Origin: Xanthomonas hydrangeae
Lineage (GTDB): Bacteria; Pseudomonadota; Gammaproteobacteria; Xanthomonadales; Xanthomonadaceae
Assembly (NCBI GenBank): GCA_905142475.1
Contig: LR990730.1
Location: 2,790,001-2,854,000, forward strand
DNA: 64,000 nt
Direction of reading: 5' to 3'
Shown: positions 48,880-57,398 of the stretch, piece after piece
Layout of the letters: each line of letters starts with the position of its first letter
Position numbering within the stretch: the first letter of the stretch is position 1
Program-made: the position numbers and the translations under genes
Notes under the pieces: model-generated
What the model saw: only the letters and a program-made list of their open reading frames with translations
What the model was told of the DNA's origin: nothing
The model's database searches: none

Positions 48880-50754
48880 ATGTCCATCATGTCCACCGGG
48901 ACCAGTGCGCTGATCGCCTTCCAACGGGCGTTGTCGACCGTTAGCCATAACGTCGCCAACATCAATACCGAAGGCTACAGCCGCCAACGTGTGGAATTTG
49001 CAACGCGCACGCCCACCGACATGGGCTACGCGTTCGTGGGCAATGGCGCAAAGATTACCGACGTGGGCCGGGTCGCCGACCAGCTGGCCATCTCGCGCCT
49101 GCTCGACAGCGGCGGCGAACTCTCGCGGCTGCAGCAGCTGTCGTCGCTGTCCAACCGCGTGGACGCGCTGTATTCCAACACTGCCACCAATGTGGCCGGG
49201 CTGTGGTCGAACTTCTTCGACTCCACCAGCGCGGTGTCGTCCAATGCCTCCTCTACGGCCGAGCGCCAGAGCATGCTCGACAGCGGCAACTCGCTGGCGA
49301 CGCGCTTCAAGCAGCTCAACGGGCAGATGGACAGCCTGAGCAATGAAGTCGACAGCGGATTGACGTCCTCGGTGGACGAAGTCAACCGTTTGACGCAGCA
49401 GATCGCCAAGATCAACGGCACCATCGGCAACAGCGCGGCCAACGCGTCGCCGGACATGCTCGACCAGCGCGATGCGCTGGTGAGCAAGCTGGTGGGCTAC
49501 ACCGGCGGCACCGCGGTGATGCAGGACGGCGGCTTCATGAATGTCTTCACCGCCGGCGGTCAGGCGCTGGTGGTCGGTACCACCTCCTCAAAACTCACCA
49601 CCGTCGCCGACCCATACCAGCCGACCAAGCTGCAGGTGGCGATGCAAACCCAGGGGCAGAACGTCAGCCTCAGCGCCAGCTCGTTGGGCGGCCAGATCGG
49701 CGGTCTGCTCGAATTCCGCAGCAGCGTGCTGGAGCCGACCCAGGCCGAACTCGGTCGCTTGGCAGTCGGCATGGCCAGCACCTTCAACGCCGGCCACAGC
49801 AAGGGCATGGACCTGTATGGCGCAATGGGCGGCAACTTCTTCAATATCGGCTCGCCCATCACCGCCGCCAACCCCAAAAACACCGGCAGCGCAGCGCTGA
49901 GCGCAAGCTTCAGCAATATGTCGGCGGTTGATGGGCAGAACGTCACGCTGAGCTTCGATGGCGGCGTGTGGAAGGCCACCAGTGCTAGTACCGGCTCTGC
50001 AATACCGATGACCGGCACCGGCACCCCGGCCAACCCGCTGGTGCTCAATGGCGTCAGCATGGTGGTGGGCGGCACGCCAGCCAACGGCGACAAGTTCCTG
50101 CTGCAGCCCACTGCCGGGCTGGCCGGCACCTTGTCTGTCGCCATCACCGATCCTTCGCGCATTGCCGCGGCCACCCCGGTCAAGGCCACCGCGACGGTCG
50201 CCAACCTGGGCAGCGGCAAGATCAGCGACGTCAAGGTCACCAATGCGCAGAATCCGGCGCTGCTGACGCCGTCGTCGATCGACTTCATCGACGCCAACCA
50301 GTACACCATCGACGGCGCCGGCCCGTTCGCCTACACCCCCGGTCAGACCATCAGCGCCAATGGCTGGAGCTTCAATCTGGACGGCGCACCCAAGGCCGGC
50401 GACACCTTCGGCGTCGGCCCGATGGGCGCCGGCTCCAGCGACAACGGCAATGCCAAGTTGCTGGCCAAGATCGACGATGCCAAAGCGCTCAGCGGCGGCA
50501 CCGTCACGCTCAACGGCGCGCTGTCGGGCCTGACCACCTCGGTAGGCTCGGCCGCGCGCGCGGCCGATTACGCCGCCGACGCGCAGAAGGTCATCAACGA
50601 CCAGGCGCAGGCCAGCCGCGATTCGATTTCCGGCGTCAACCTCGACGAGGAAGCCGCCAACATGCTCAAGCTGCAGCAGGCCTATCAGGCCGCCGCACAG
50701 ATGATCTCCACCGCAGACACCGTCTTCCAAGCCATCCTGGGTGCCGTACGCTGA
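48880..50754 (+). CDS. flgK: FlgK hook-filament junction protein 1
   Basis: A 624-residue protein with conserved ends: TSALIAFQRALSTVSHNVANINTEGYSRQRVEF and GVNLDEEAANMLKLQQAYQAAAQMISTADTVFQAILGAVR. Its stop overlaps the flgL start (TGATG). Confidence 0.95.
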   Translation: MSIMSTGTSALIAFQRALSTVSHNVANINTEGYSRQRVEFATRTPTDMGYAFVGNGAKITDVGRVADQLAISRLLDSGGELSRLQQLSSLSNRVDALYSNTATNVAGLWSNFFDSTSAVSSNASSTAERQSMLDSGNSLATRFKQLNGQMDSLSNEVDSGLTSSVDEVNRLTQQIAKINGTIGNSAANASPDMLDQRDALVSKLVGYTGGTAVMQDGGFMNVFTAGGQALVVGTTSSKLTTVADPYQPTKLQVAMQTQGQNVSLSASSLGGQIGGLLEFRSSVLEPTQAELGRLAVGMASTFNAGHSKGMDLYGAMGGNFFNIGSPITAANPKNTGSAALSASFSNMSAVDGQNVTLSFDGGVWKATSASTGSAIPMTGTGTPANPLVLNGVSMVVGGTPANGDKFLLQPTAGLAGTLSVAITDPSRIAAATPVKATATVANLGSGKISDVKVTNAQNPALLTPSSIDFIDANQYTIDGAGPFAYTPGQTISANGWSFNLDGAPKAGDTFGVGPMGAGSSDNGNAKLLAKIDDAKALSGGTVTLNGALSGLTTSVGSAARAADYAADAQKVINDQAQASRDSISGVNLDEEAANMLKLQQAYQAAAQMISTADTVFQAILGAVR

Positions 50755-51959
50755 TGACCGACCGTATCTCCACCAGCATGATGTACAGCCAGTCGGTCGC
50801 CTCGATGGGCGCCAAGCAGTCGAGGCTGAACCAGATCGAATCGCAGCTTGCCAGCGGGCAGCGCCTGGTCACCGCCAAGGACGACCCGGTTGCGGCCGGC
50901 ACCGCGGTGGGCCTGGATCGCGCCCTGGCGGCAATCACCCGGTTCGGCGAAAACGCCAACAACGTGCAGAACCGGCTGGGTCTGCAGGAAAACGTCCTCG
51001 CGCGCGCCGGCGATGCCATGGCGCGCGTCAATGAGCTGACGATCCAGGCCAACAGTTCCGCGCTCGCCCCCGACGACCGCAAGGCCATCGCCTCGGAACT
51101 GAGTTCGCTGCGCGACAGCATGGTGAGCCTGGCCAACAGCACCGACGGCACCGGGCGTTATCTGTTCGGCGGCACCGCCGACGGCAGCGCGCCGTTCATC
51201 AAGAGCAATGGCGGGGTCACCTACAACGGCGACCAGACCCAGAAGCAGGTCGAAGTGGCGCCGGACACCTTCGTCAGCGACACCCTGCCCGGCAGCGAAA
51301 TTTTCATGCGCATCCGCACCGGCGACGGCACCGTGGATGCGCACGCCAACACCGCCAACACCGGGACCGGGCTGCTGCTGGATTTCAGCCGCGATGCCAG
51401 CACCGGCAGTTGGAACGGCAGCAGCTACAGCGTGCAGTTCACCGCCGCCAACACCTATGAAGTGCGCGACAGCACCAATGCGGTGGTCGGCACCGGCACC
51501 TATAAAGATGGCGAAGACATCAACGCGGCCGGCGTGCGCATGCGCATCAGCGGCGCGCCGGCGGTGGGCGACAGTTTCCAGATCGGTGCCTCCGGCACCA
51601 AGGACGTGTTCTCCACCATCGACGACCTGGTCGGCGCGCTGAACTCGGACGCGCTGACCCCGCCGCAGAAAGCATCGATGATCAACACCTTGCAGTCGTC
51701 CATGCGCGACATCGCGCAGGCGTCTTCGAAGATGATCGATGCGCGCGCCTCCGGTGGCGCGCAGTTGTCGGCGATTAACAACGCCAACTCCTTGCTCGAA
51801 TCCAACGAAGTCACGCTCAAGACCACCCTGTCGTCGATCCGCGATCTGGACTACGCCTCGGCGATCGGGCAGTACGAACTCGAGAAGGCCTCGTTGCAGG
51901 CCGCTCAAACGATTTTTCAGCAGATGCATTCGTCGTCGTTGTTCAACCTGCTCCGCTGA
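50754..51959 (+). CDS. flgL: FlgL hook-filament junction protein 3
   Basis: A 401-residue flagellin-like protein: STSMMYSQSVASMGAKQSRLNQIESQLASGQRL at the N-terminus and YELEKASLQAAQTIFQQMHSSSLFNLLR at the C-terminus. It is the last gene of the flgG operon. Confidence 0.95.
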   Translation: MTDRISTSMMYSQSVASMGAKQSRLNQIESQLASGQRLVTAKDDPVAAGTAVGLDRALAAITRFGENANNVQNRLGLQENVLARAGDAMARVNELTIQANSSALAPDDRKAIASELSSLRDSMVSLANSTDGTGRYLFGGTADGSAPFIKSNGGVTYNGDQTQKQVEVAPDTFVSDTLPGSEIFMRIRTGDGTVDAHANTANTGTGLLLDFSRDASTGSWNGSSYSVQFTAANTYEVRDSTNAVVGTGTYKDGEDINAAGVRMRISGAPAVGDSFQIGASGTKDVFSTIDDLVGALNSDALTPPQKASMINTLQSSMRDIAQASSKMIDARASGGAQLSAINNANSLLESNEVTLKTTLSSIRDLDYASAIGQYELEKASLQAAQTIFQQMHSSSLFNLLR

Positions 51960-52277
51960 TTTTGCAGCAGAAAACCAGGGTTTTTCTTCGCTCCTGCGCG
52001 TGAGCATTGTGCTGGCGGACGGAGTTTATTTGTAGAAAGTTATACCAACACTAAAGATTCACGGGGTGCTGCCGAATAAACCAAACCCCTTGATACACAA
52101 CGCTTCCATATTTCGTCCTGCAGCAGAAAAACAGTAAAAAAATACTGGATTTCGCTAAAGGTTCCCGACGCAACGCCGTTATTCATCTCAGCAGCGGCAA
52201 CGGCCAACTTGATGGCCCCCCTGCGGAGGCTCCGGGCAAGTCCCCCTTGCCGGAAAAATCGCTTAGGAGAAATCAAA
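51960..52277. other. fliC promoter and long leader region
   Basis: This 318-base gap holds the sigma28 promoter at 52052 and a leader of about 190 bases. GGA triplets, the core of RsmA/CsrA sites, occur at about 52147, 52225, 52252 and in the ribosome-binding site at 52266. No gene is seen. Confidence 0.6.
52052..52078 (+). promoter_or_regulatory. Sigma28 (FliA) promoter of fliC
   Basis: TAAA, 15 bases, GCCGAATA. It differs slightly from GCCGATAA. Transcription from about 52086 would give a long leader. Confidence 0.85.
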
Positions 52278-53477
52278 ATGGCACAGGTAATCAACACCAA
52301 CGTAATGTCGCTGAACGCTCAGCGTAACCTCAACACCAACAGCTCCAGCTTGGCGCTGAGCATCCAGCAGCTGTCGTCGGGCAAGCGCATCACCAGCTTC
52401 TCGGTCGATGCGGCCGGCGGCGCAATCGCCGAGCGCTTCACCACCCAGATCCGTGGCCTGGACGTCGCCTCGCGCAACGCCAACGACGGCATCTCGCTGT
52501 CGCAGACCGCTGAAGGCGCGATGCAGGAAATCGGCAACAACCTGCAGCGTATCCGCGAGCTGTCGGTGCAGTCGGCAAATGCGACCAACTCGTCCACCGA
52601 CCGCGAGGCGCTGAACTCCGAAGTCAAGCAGCTGACCAGCGAAATCGACCGCGTCGCCAATCAAACCAGCTTCAACGGCACCAAGCTGCTCGACGGCTCC
52701 TTCAGCGGCGCGCTGTTCCAGGTCGGTGCCGATGCCGGCCAGACCATCGGCATCAACAGCATCGCCGACGCCAACATCGATTCGCTGGGCAAGGCCAGCT
52801 TCGCTGCCGCCGTCTCCGGCGCCGGTGTGAGCGGCACCGCCACCGCCTCGGGTTCGGTCAGTGGCATCAGCCTGTCGTTCAAGGACGCCAGCGGCTCGGC
52901 CAAGAGCATCACCATCGCCGACGTCAAGGTCGGTGCGGGCGACACTGCGGCTGACGTGAACAAGAAGGTGGCCGCCGCGATCAACGACAAGCTGGACCAG
53001 ACCGGCATGTACGCCTCGATCAAGACCGACGGTACGGTGCAGATCGAATCGCTGAAGGCTGGCCAGGACTTCACCTCGCTGTCGGCCGGTACCTCCAGCG
53101 CCGCTGGCATCACCGTCGGCGCCGGCATCACCACCGCCTCGGCCGCGTCCGGCTCGACCGCTTCGACTCTAAGCAGCCTGGATATCTCCACGTTCTCCGG
53201 CGCGCAGAAGGCCCTGGAAATCGTCGACAAGGCATTGACCACGGTCAACTCCTCGCGCGCCGACATGGGTGCGGTGCAGAACCGCTTCACCTCCACCATC
53301 GCCAACTTGAGCGCGACGTCGGAGAACCTGTCTGCATCACGTAGCCGCATCGCGGATACGGACTACGCCAAGACCACCGCAGAGCTGACCCGCACGCAGA
53401 TCCTGCAGCAGGCCGGTACCGCGATGCTGGCCCAGGCCAAGTCGGTTCCGCAGAACGTGCTGAGCCTGCTGCAGTAA
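52278..53477 (+). CDS. fliC: Flagellin
   Basis: A 399-residue flagellin with conserved helical ends and a variable middle (about residues 180-300). The N-terminal flg22-like epitope reads [15 protein letters not shown] with Val at position 43; in X. campestris Asp43 flagellins are reported to trigger Arabidopsis FLS2 and Val43 ones to evade it. The ATG at 52278 with TAGGAGA upstream is the start. It is monocistronic, ending in a strong terminator. The nearby sugar genes suggest the filament is glycosylated. Confidence 0.97.
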   Translation: MAQVINTNVMSLNAQRNLNTNSSSLALSIQQLSSGKRITSFSVDAAGGAIAERFTTQIRGLDVASRNANDGISLSQTAEGAMQEIGNNLQRIRELSVQSANATNSSTDREALNSEVKQLTSEIDRVANQTSFNGTKLLDGSFSGALFQVGADAGQTIGINSIADANIDSLGKASFAAAVSGAGVSGTATASGSVSGISLSFKDASGSAKSITIADVKVGAGDTAADVNKKVAAAINDKLDQTGMYASIKTDGTVQIESLKAGQDFTSLSAGTSSAAGITVGAGITTASAASGSTASTLSSLDISTFSGAQKALEIVDKALTTVNSSRADMGAVQNRFTSTIANLSATSENLSASRSRIADTDYAKTTAELTRTQILQQAGTAMLAQAKSVPQNVLSLLQ

Positions 53478-53515
53478 CTTGCCGCAGTAATCCAGCAAAG
53501 CGTTGCAGCAAATCG

Positions 53516-53544
53516 AAAGCCCCTCTTCGGAGGGGCTTTTTTTT
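53516..53544 (+). terminator. Rho-independent terminator of fliC
   Basis: AAAGCCCCTC, loop TTCG, GAGGGGCTTTTTTTT: a strong stem with a UUCG-type loop and a T run. Confidence 0.95.
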
Positions 53545-53632
53545 GTGGGTGCGGTTTTTTGACGCCGGTCGATTGGCGCGGCCGGCACGGAAGTTGCATC
53601 GGCTGGAGGTCAGCAAGACGCGTCGGCGCCGC

Positions 53633-53659
53633 TAAAGTCCTCCCGGATACGGCCGATAC
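53633..53659 (+). promoter_or_regulatory. Sigma28 (FliA) promoter of fliD
   Basis: TAAA, 15 bases, GCCGATAC, 55 bases before fliD. The match is as good as the chemoreceptor promoter. Confidence 0.88.
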
Positions 53660-53713
53660 CCGTCTGGTGATCCCATGCATCCGCTGTCCGGATGCCCAGA
53701 CGAGGAATGCAAC

Positions 53714-55039
53714 ATGGCATCGTTGATCAGTACTTCTGCTTCAGGACTGGATATCCCCACCGTGGTGTCCACCCTGGTATCCCGTCAGAGGGATCCGGAG
53801 CAGGCGCGCATCAACAAGGCCGGCACCGCAGCGACCACCCAACTGTCGGCCATCAGCCAGATCAAGAGCAGCATGACCACGCTCAAGTCTGCGTTGGACA
53901 AGGTTGTCAGCAGCGCCGACACCAACGCCTACAAGGCCACCGTGCCGACCGATGCCGGCTTCACCGCCACCACCACCAGCTCGGCCGCGCCCGGCAACTA
54001 TTCGGTGGAAGTGGTTTCGCTGGCGACCTCGCAAAAACTGGCCTCCGGCGCGTTCACCGCCGATGCCACAGTCGGCAGCGGCACGCTGACGATCGGCTAC
54101 GGCGACAACAGCGTCACCGTCGACATCAGCGGCACCGACAAGCTCACCGACATCGCGGCAGCCATCAACAAGGCTGCTGGCGGCAAGGGCGTCACGGCCA
54201 GCGTAGTAACTGCCAACGATGGCCAGCACCTGGTCTTCAATGCAGTGGATCCAGGCACCAAGGGCGCGTTGACCGTCAGCGCCAGCGACCCCAGCCTGAG
54301 CAGCCTCACCTTCGGCGCCGGCGTCACCGGCGGCATGACACAGCAGGTGGCTGCTGCCGATGCGCTGGTGCGCGTGGATGGCTTCGAGCGCACTTCCAGT
54401 TCCAACACGATCAGCGACATCGTGCCAGGCGTGGTGCTCAACCTGACCAAGGCCGCCGAAGGCACCAAGTTCAACCTGGGCATCGCCGCCGACACCAGCG
54501 GCCTGAAGGGCAATCTCACCGCCTTCGCGGCCGCCTATAACACCGCCAATACCTTGCTGGCCAAGAGCAGCGCGTACGACACGGTCACCAAGACCGCCTC
54601 GGCACTGACCGGCGATGCGCTGGTGCGTGGCCTGCAGCAGCAGTTGCGTGGCCAGGTCAGCGGCAACGTCAACGAGCTAAAGGCGCTGGGCCTGACCATC
54701 GACAAGGATGGCGTGATGAGCTTCGACGGCGCCAAGTTCGACACCGCCATCGCGTCCGACGGCGGCGCTGCCGCCGAGGTGCTCGGCAAGGACAGCAAGT
54801 TTGGCGCCGGCATGACCAAGCTGCTGGACAGCAACGTCAACGCCAACAACGGCACGTTGACCCTGCGCTCGGACAGCTTGAACAAGACCATCAAGGGCTA
54901 CGAATCGGACCTGGACGACCTCGATGCGCGCATGGAAAAACTCAGCGACCGCTACACCGCTCAGTTCACCGCGATGGAAACCATGATCAGTAAGCTGCAG
55001 AGCAGCACCAGCTCGCTCAGTAGCCTGCTCACAGGCTGA
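53714..55039 (+). CDS. fliD: FliD filament cap
   Basis: A 441-residue filament-capping protein: MASLISTSASGLDIPTVVSTLVSRQRDPEQ at the start and a coiled C-terminus (DLDARMEKLSDRYTAQFTAMETMISKLQSSTSSLSSLL). The start ATG has a GAGGA site at -10. It sits in its own FliA transcription unit before fliS. Confidence 0.95.
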   Translation: MASLISTSASGLDIPTVVSTLVSRQRDPEQARINKAGTAATTQLSAISQIKSSMTTLKSALDKVVSSADTNAYKATVPTDAGFTATTTSSAAPGNYSVEVVSLATSQKLASGAFTADATVGSGTLTIGYGDNSVTVDISGTDKLTDIAAAINKAAGGKGVTASVVTANDGQHLVFNAVDPGTKGALTVSASDPSLSSLTFGAGVTGGMTQQVAAADALVRVDGFERTSSSNTISDIVPGVVLNLTKAAEGTKFNLGIAADTSGLKGNLTAFAAAYNTANTLLAKSSAYDTVTKTASALTGDALVRGLQQQLRGQVSGNVNELKALGLTIDKDGVMSFDGAKFDTAIASDGGAAAEVLGKDSKFGAGMTKLLDSNVNANNGTLTLRSDSLNKTIKGYESDLDDLDARMEKLSDRYTAQFTAMETMISKLQSSTSSLSSLLTG

Positions 55040-55057
55040 TTTCCGTGATGCCGATCC

Positions 55058-55085
55058 TCAAGTCCCGCACGGGTGTTGCCGATAC
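55058..55085 (+). promoter_or_regulatory. Sigma28 (FliA) promoter of fliS
   Basis: A perfect GCCGATAC -10 box (55078-55085) with a poorer CTCAAG -35 box 16 bases upstream. It lies just past the fliD stop. Confidence 0.65.
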
Positions 55086-55188
55086 AAGAAGGGCCTATCG
55101 TGATTTCGGCCTTGCCTTCCGGCAGGAGCGTCGTCGCAGGAGCACAGCGCTCCGGACCAGCGAAGGTCAGCCCATTGAGGAGTCATCC

Positions 55189-55602
55189 ATGTACGGTTCA
55201 AATCGTCACTATGCCGAGCAATACCGCAAGGTCGGCGTGTCCACCAGCGTGACCGAAGCCGACCCGCACAAGCTGGTCTCGCTGCTGTTTGCTGGTGCCT
55301 GCCAGCGCATCCGTCTGGCCCAGGCCTGCTTGGCGCAGGGCGACCAGGCGCGAAAGGGCAAGGCGATTGGTGAGGCTTGCGCGATCGTCGGTCACTTGAA
55401 CGGCTCGCTCGATCACGAAGCCGGTGGCGAGATCGCTGGTAACCTCTCTGCCCTGTACGACTACGTGATGCAGCGGCTGACCGCAGCCAATCTGCACAAC
55501 GACGAAACCGCGTTGACCGAAGCGCTGGATTTGCTCAGCGAAATCGACTCGGCGTGGAACTCCATCCCCCTCGAACAACGCGGCCTTTCTGCCGTCTCGT
55601 GA
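55189..55602 (+). CDS. fliS: FliS flagellin export chaperone
   Basis: A 137-residue helical chaperone that keeps FliC unfolded for export. It starts MYGSNRHYAEQYRKVGVSTSV and contains PHKLVSLLFAGACQRIRLA. The ATG at 55189 is preceded by GAGGAG. A longer upstream frame runs through the promoter and is rejected. Confidence 0.95.
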   Translation: MYGSNRHYAEQYRKVGVSTSVTEADPHKLVSLLFAGACQRIRLAQACLAQGDQARKGKAIGEACAIVGHLNGSLDHEAGGEIAGNLSALYDYVMQRLTAANLHNDETALTEALDLLSEIDSAWNSIPLEQRGLSAVS

Positions 55603-55610
55603 GTCCAGCC

Positions 55611-55904
55611 ATGCATAGCGCGCAAAGCCTTCAAGCCGAAATCGCCGATATCCGCCTCGCCATGGCGCAGGAGGAGTTCGAGGCGATGCCGTTCCTGCTG
55701 GACAGCCACGATCTGCATTTGCGCGAGTATGCCGAGCACGTGGACCTGAGCCAGGACCGCGACGCGCTGCAGACCTTGCACAGCATGCAGCAGGACTTGA
55801 TGCGGATGATGCTCGAGCGTCGGCGCAAGCTGCTGGATCTGATCCGCGCACAGCGCACCTCGTCGACGGCCAGCCGCGCCTACGCCCGGGTCGGACGGAT
55901 CTGA
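55611..55904 (+). CDS. fliT: FliT-like flagellar chaperone (FliTX type)
   Basis: A 97-residue helical protein directly after fliS in the FliT position. Sequence similarity to enterobacterial FliT is not evident by eye, but a Xanthomonas fliT (called fliTX) is described as regulated by RpoN2 and FliA and needed for motility. It overlaps the next gene by one base (TGATG). Confidence 0.75.
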   Translation: MHSAQSLQAEIADIRLAMAQEEFEAMPFLLDSHDLHLREYAEHVDLSQDRDALQTLHSMQQDLMRMMLERRRKLLDLIRAQRTSSTASRAYARVGRI

Positions 55905-56470
55905 TGAGCACGCTCGGCCCACTCGCGCCATCGGCCGATACCGCGCTGTTCGCCGACACGCTCAGTTGCGAATTACGCCTGCCGGCCGGCTTCCGCGCCG
56001 GGAGCGATGCCGGCTCGCACAGCGCGGCAGAAACCCTGCTGCGCAGCCTGGGCCAGGTGGAAGACCTGCGCAGCGAAGAAACCAGCGAAGACCGCGGCGA
56101 GTTGCCGCTGCTGGTGCAGCGCATGGACGCCAAGCTCGACCTGATGCTGGCCTTGATCGGCCGGCTGGTGCGGCAAGCCGACACCGGCCTGATCCAGGGC
56201 ACGGTGCGCTGGTCGGTCCGAGGGATCCGCCTGAGTTGCGCAAGCAGCCAGCCGCCAGGCACGGTTGGCAGCGTTTGCCTGCAGCCGTCCGACTGGCTTC
56301 CTGAACTGGTACAGCTGCCCGCCGAGGTGCTGGCAACTGCCCACGATGGCCACGATCACTGGCTGTGGCTGCGGTTTGCGCCGCTCTCGCCCGGCCTGCA
56401 GGACGCACTGGAACGCCATCTGTTCCGTCTGCATCGCCGTCAGATCGCCGACGCCCGCCGCCAGCGCTGA
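55904..56470 (+). CDS. Divergent PilZ-like domain protein
   Basis: A 188-residue protein: a short N-terminal beta region, a helix with heptad-like spacing (LLVQRMDAKLDLMLALIGRLV, about residues 65-85) and a C-terminal beta-barrel half (VRWSVRGIRLSCAS). I do not see the RxxxR c-di-GMP motif. Xanthomonads have a described tetrameric PilZ-like protein with such a helical insert near the flagellar genes, and this could be it; the identity is from memory. It overlaps fliT. Confidence 0.65.
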   Translation: MSTLGPLAPSADTALFADTLSCELRLPAGFRAGSDAGSHSAAETLLRSLGQVEDLRSEETSEDRGELPLLVQRMDAKLDLMLALIGRLVRQADTGLIQGTVRWSVRGIRLSCASSQPPGTVGSVCLQPSDWLPELVQLPAEVLATAHDGHDHWLWLRFAPLSPGLQDALERHLFRLHRRQIADARRQR

Positions 56471-56540
56471 CGCCGCCTGTTGGCGCCAGGCGCCGGGTCG
56501 GCTAAGGTGCCCTTTACTGAAAAAAGGTCTCTTCTGCGCC

Positions 56541-57173
56541 GTGCGAGTCATCATCGTCGACGATCACACCCTTGTACGTGCCGGCCTGTCCAGGCTGCTG
56601 CAAACCTTCGCCGGCATCGATGTCGTTGGCGAGGCCAGCAATGCGCAACAAGCCCTGGATATGACATCCCTGCACCGACCCGATCTGGTGTTGATGGACC
56701 TGTCCCTGCCCGGCCGTAGCGGCCTGGATGCCATGACCGATGTGTTGCGCGCCGCGCCGCGTACCCATGTGGTGATGATGTCGATGCACGACGACCCGGT
56801 GCATGTGCGCGACGCGCTGGATCGCGGCGCGGTCGGTTTCGTGGTCAAAGATGCCGCGCCGCTCGAACTGGAACTGGCGCTGCGTGCTGCAGCCGCCGGC
56901 CAGGTGTTTTTGAGCCCGCAGATTTCTTCCAAGATGATCGCGCCGATGCTGGGCCGCGAAAAGCCGGTCGGCATTGCCGCGCTGTCCCCGCGTCAACGCG
57001 AGATCCTGCGCGAGATCGGCCGCGGCCAGAGCAACAAGGAAATCGCCGCCGACCTGGGCATCAGCGTCAAGACGGTGGAGACGCATCGTGCGCGCATGAT
57101 GGAGTCGCTCGGTTGCCGGCGCGCCAACGATCTGGTGCTGCTGGCCGCCAAACATCACAACGAGCTGGTCTGA
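56541..57173 (+). CDS. NarL/FixJ-family response regulator
   Basis: A 210-residue regulator starting at GTG 56541: receiver domain (VRVIIVDDHTLVRAGLSRLL, phospho-Asp in VLMDLSLPGRSG) and a LuxR-type HTH (LSPRQREILREIGRGQSNKEIAADLGISVKTVETHRARMM). Its class is the usual partner of HisKA_3 kinases such as the RavS-like kinase in this window. The frame continues upstream, but the receiver begins at this GTG; the ribosome-binding site is weak. Confidence 0.9.
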   Translation: MRVIIVDDHTLVRAGLSRLLQTFAGIDVVGEASNAQQALDMTSLHRPDLVLMDLSLPGRSGLDAMTDVLRAAPRTHVVMMSMHDDPVHVRDALDRGAVGFVVKDAAPLELELALRAAAAGQVFLSPQISSKMIAPMLGREKPVGIAALSPRQREILREIGRGQSNKEIAADLGISVKTVETHRARMMESLGCRRANDLVLLAAKHHNELV

Positions 57174-57261
57174 GGCGTTCGCTCGATTGCGAGCGTCTGG
57201 CAGGCCGTTGAAGGCCAAAACAGTGACGGGATTCCGGCGGGCATGCTTGAGTCCGCCTGTA

Positions 57262-57293
57262 GTGTCAGGAAGTTCCTGACACACTGTCAGGAA
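57262..57293. promoter_or_regulatory. Perfect palindrome plus extra half-site upstream of rpoN2
   Basis: GTGTCAGGAA, one base, TTCCTGACAC form a perfect palindrome at 57262-57282. A further direct half-site TGTCAGGAA lies at 57285-57293. It has the look of a dimeric repressor or activator site before rpoN2. The binding protein is unknown. Confidence 0.75.
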
Positions 57294-57398
57294 TATCATG
57301 AGTCACCTCACACCACTCCCTGATTAGAAACCCGTCGCGTTGTCCTGCAAGATGCGTTCCATCGCCGCTACATGCGGCGCCTTTACGGAAGCGCTTCG

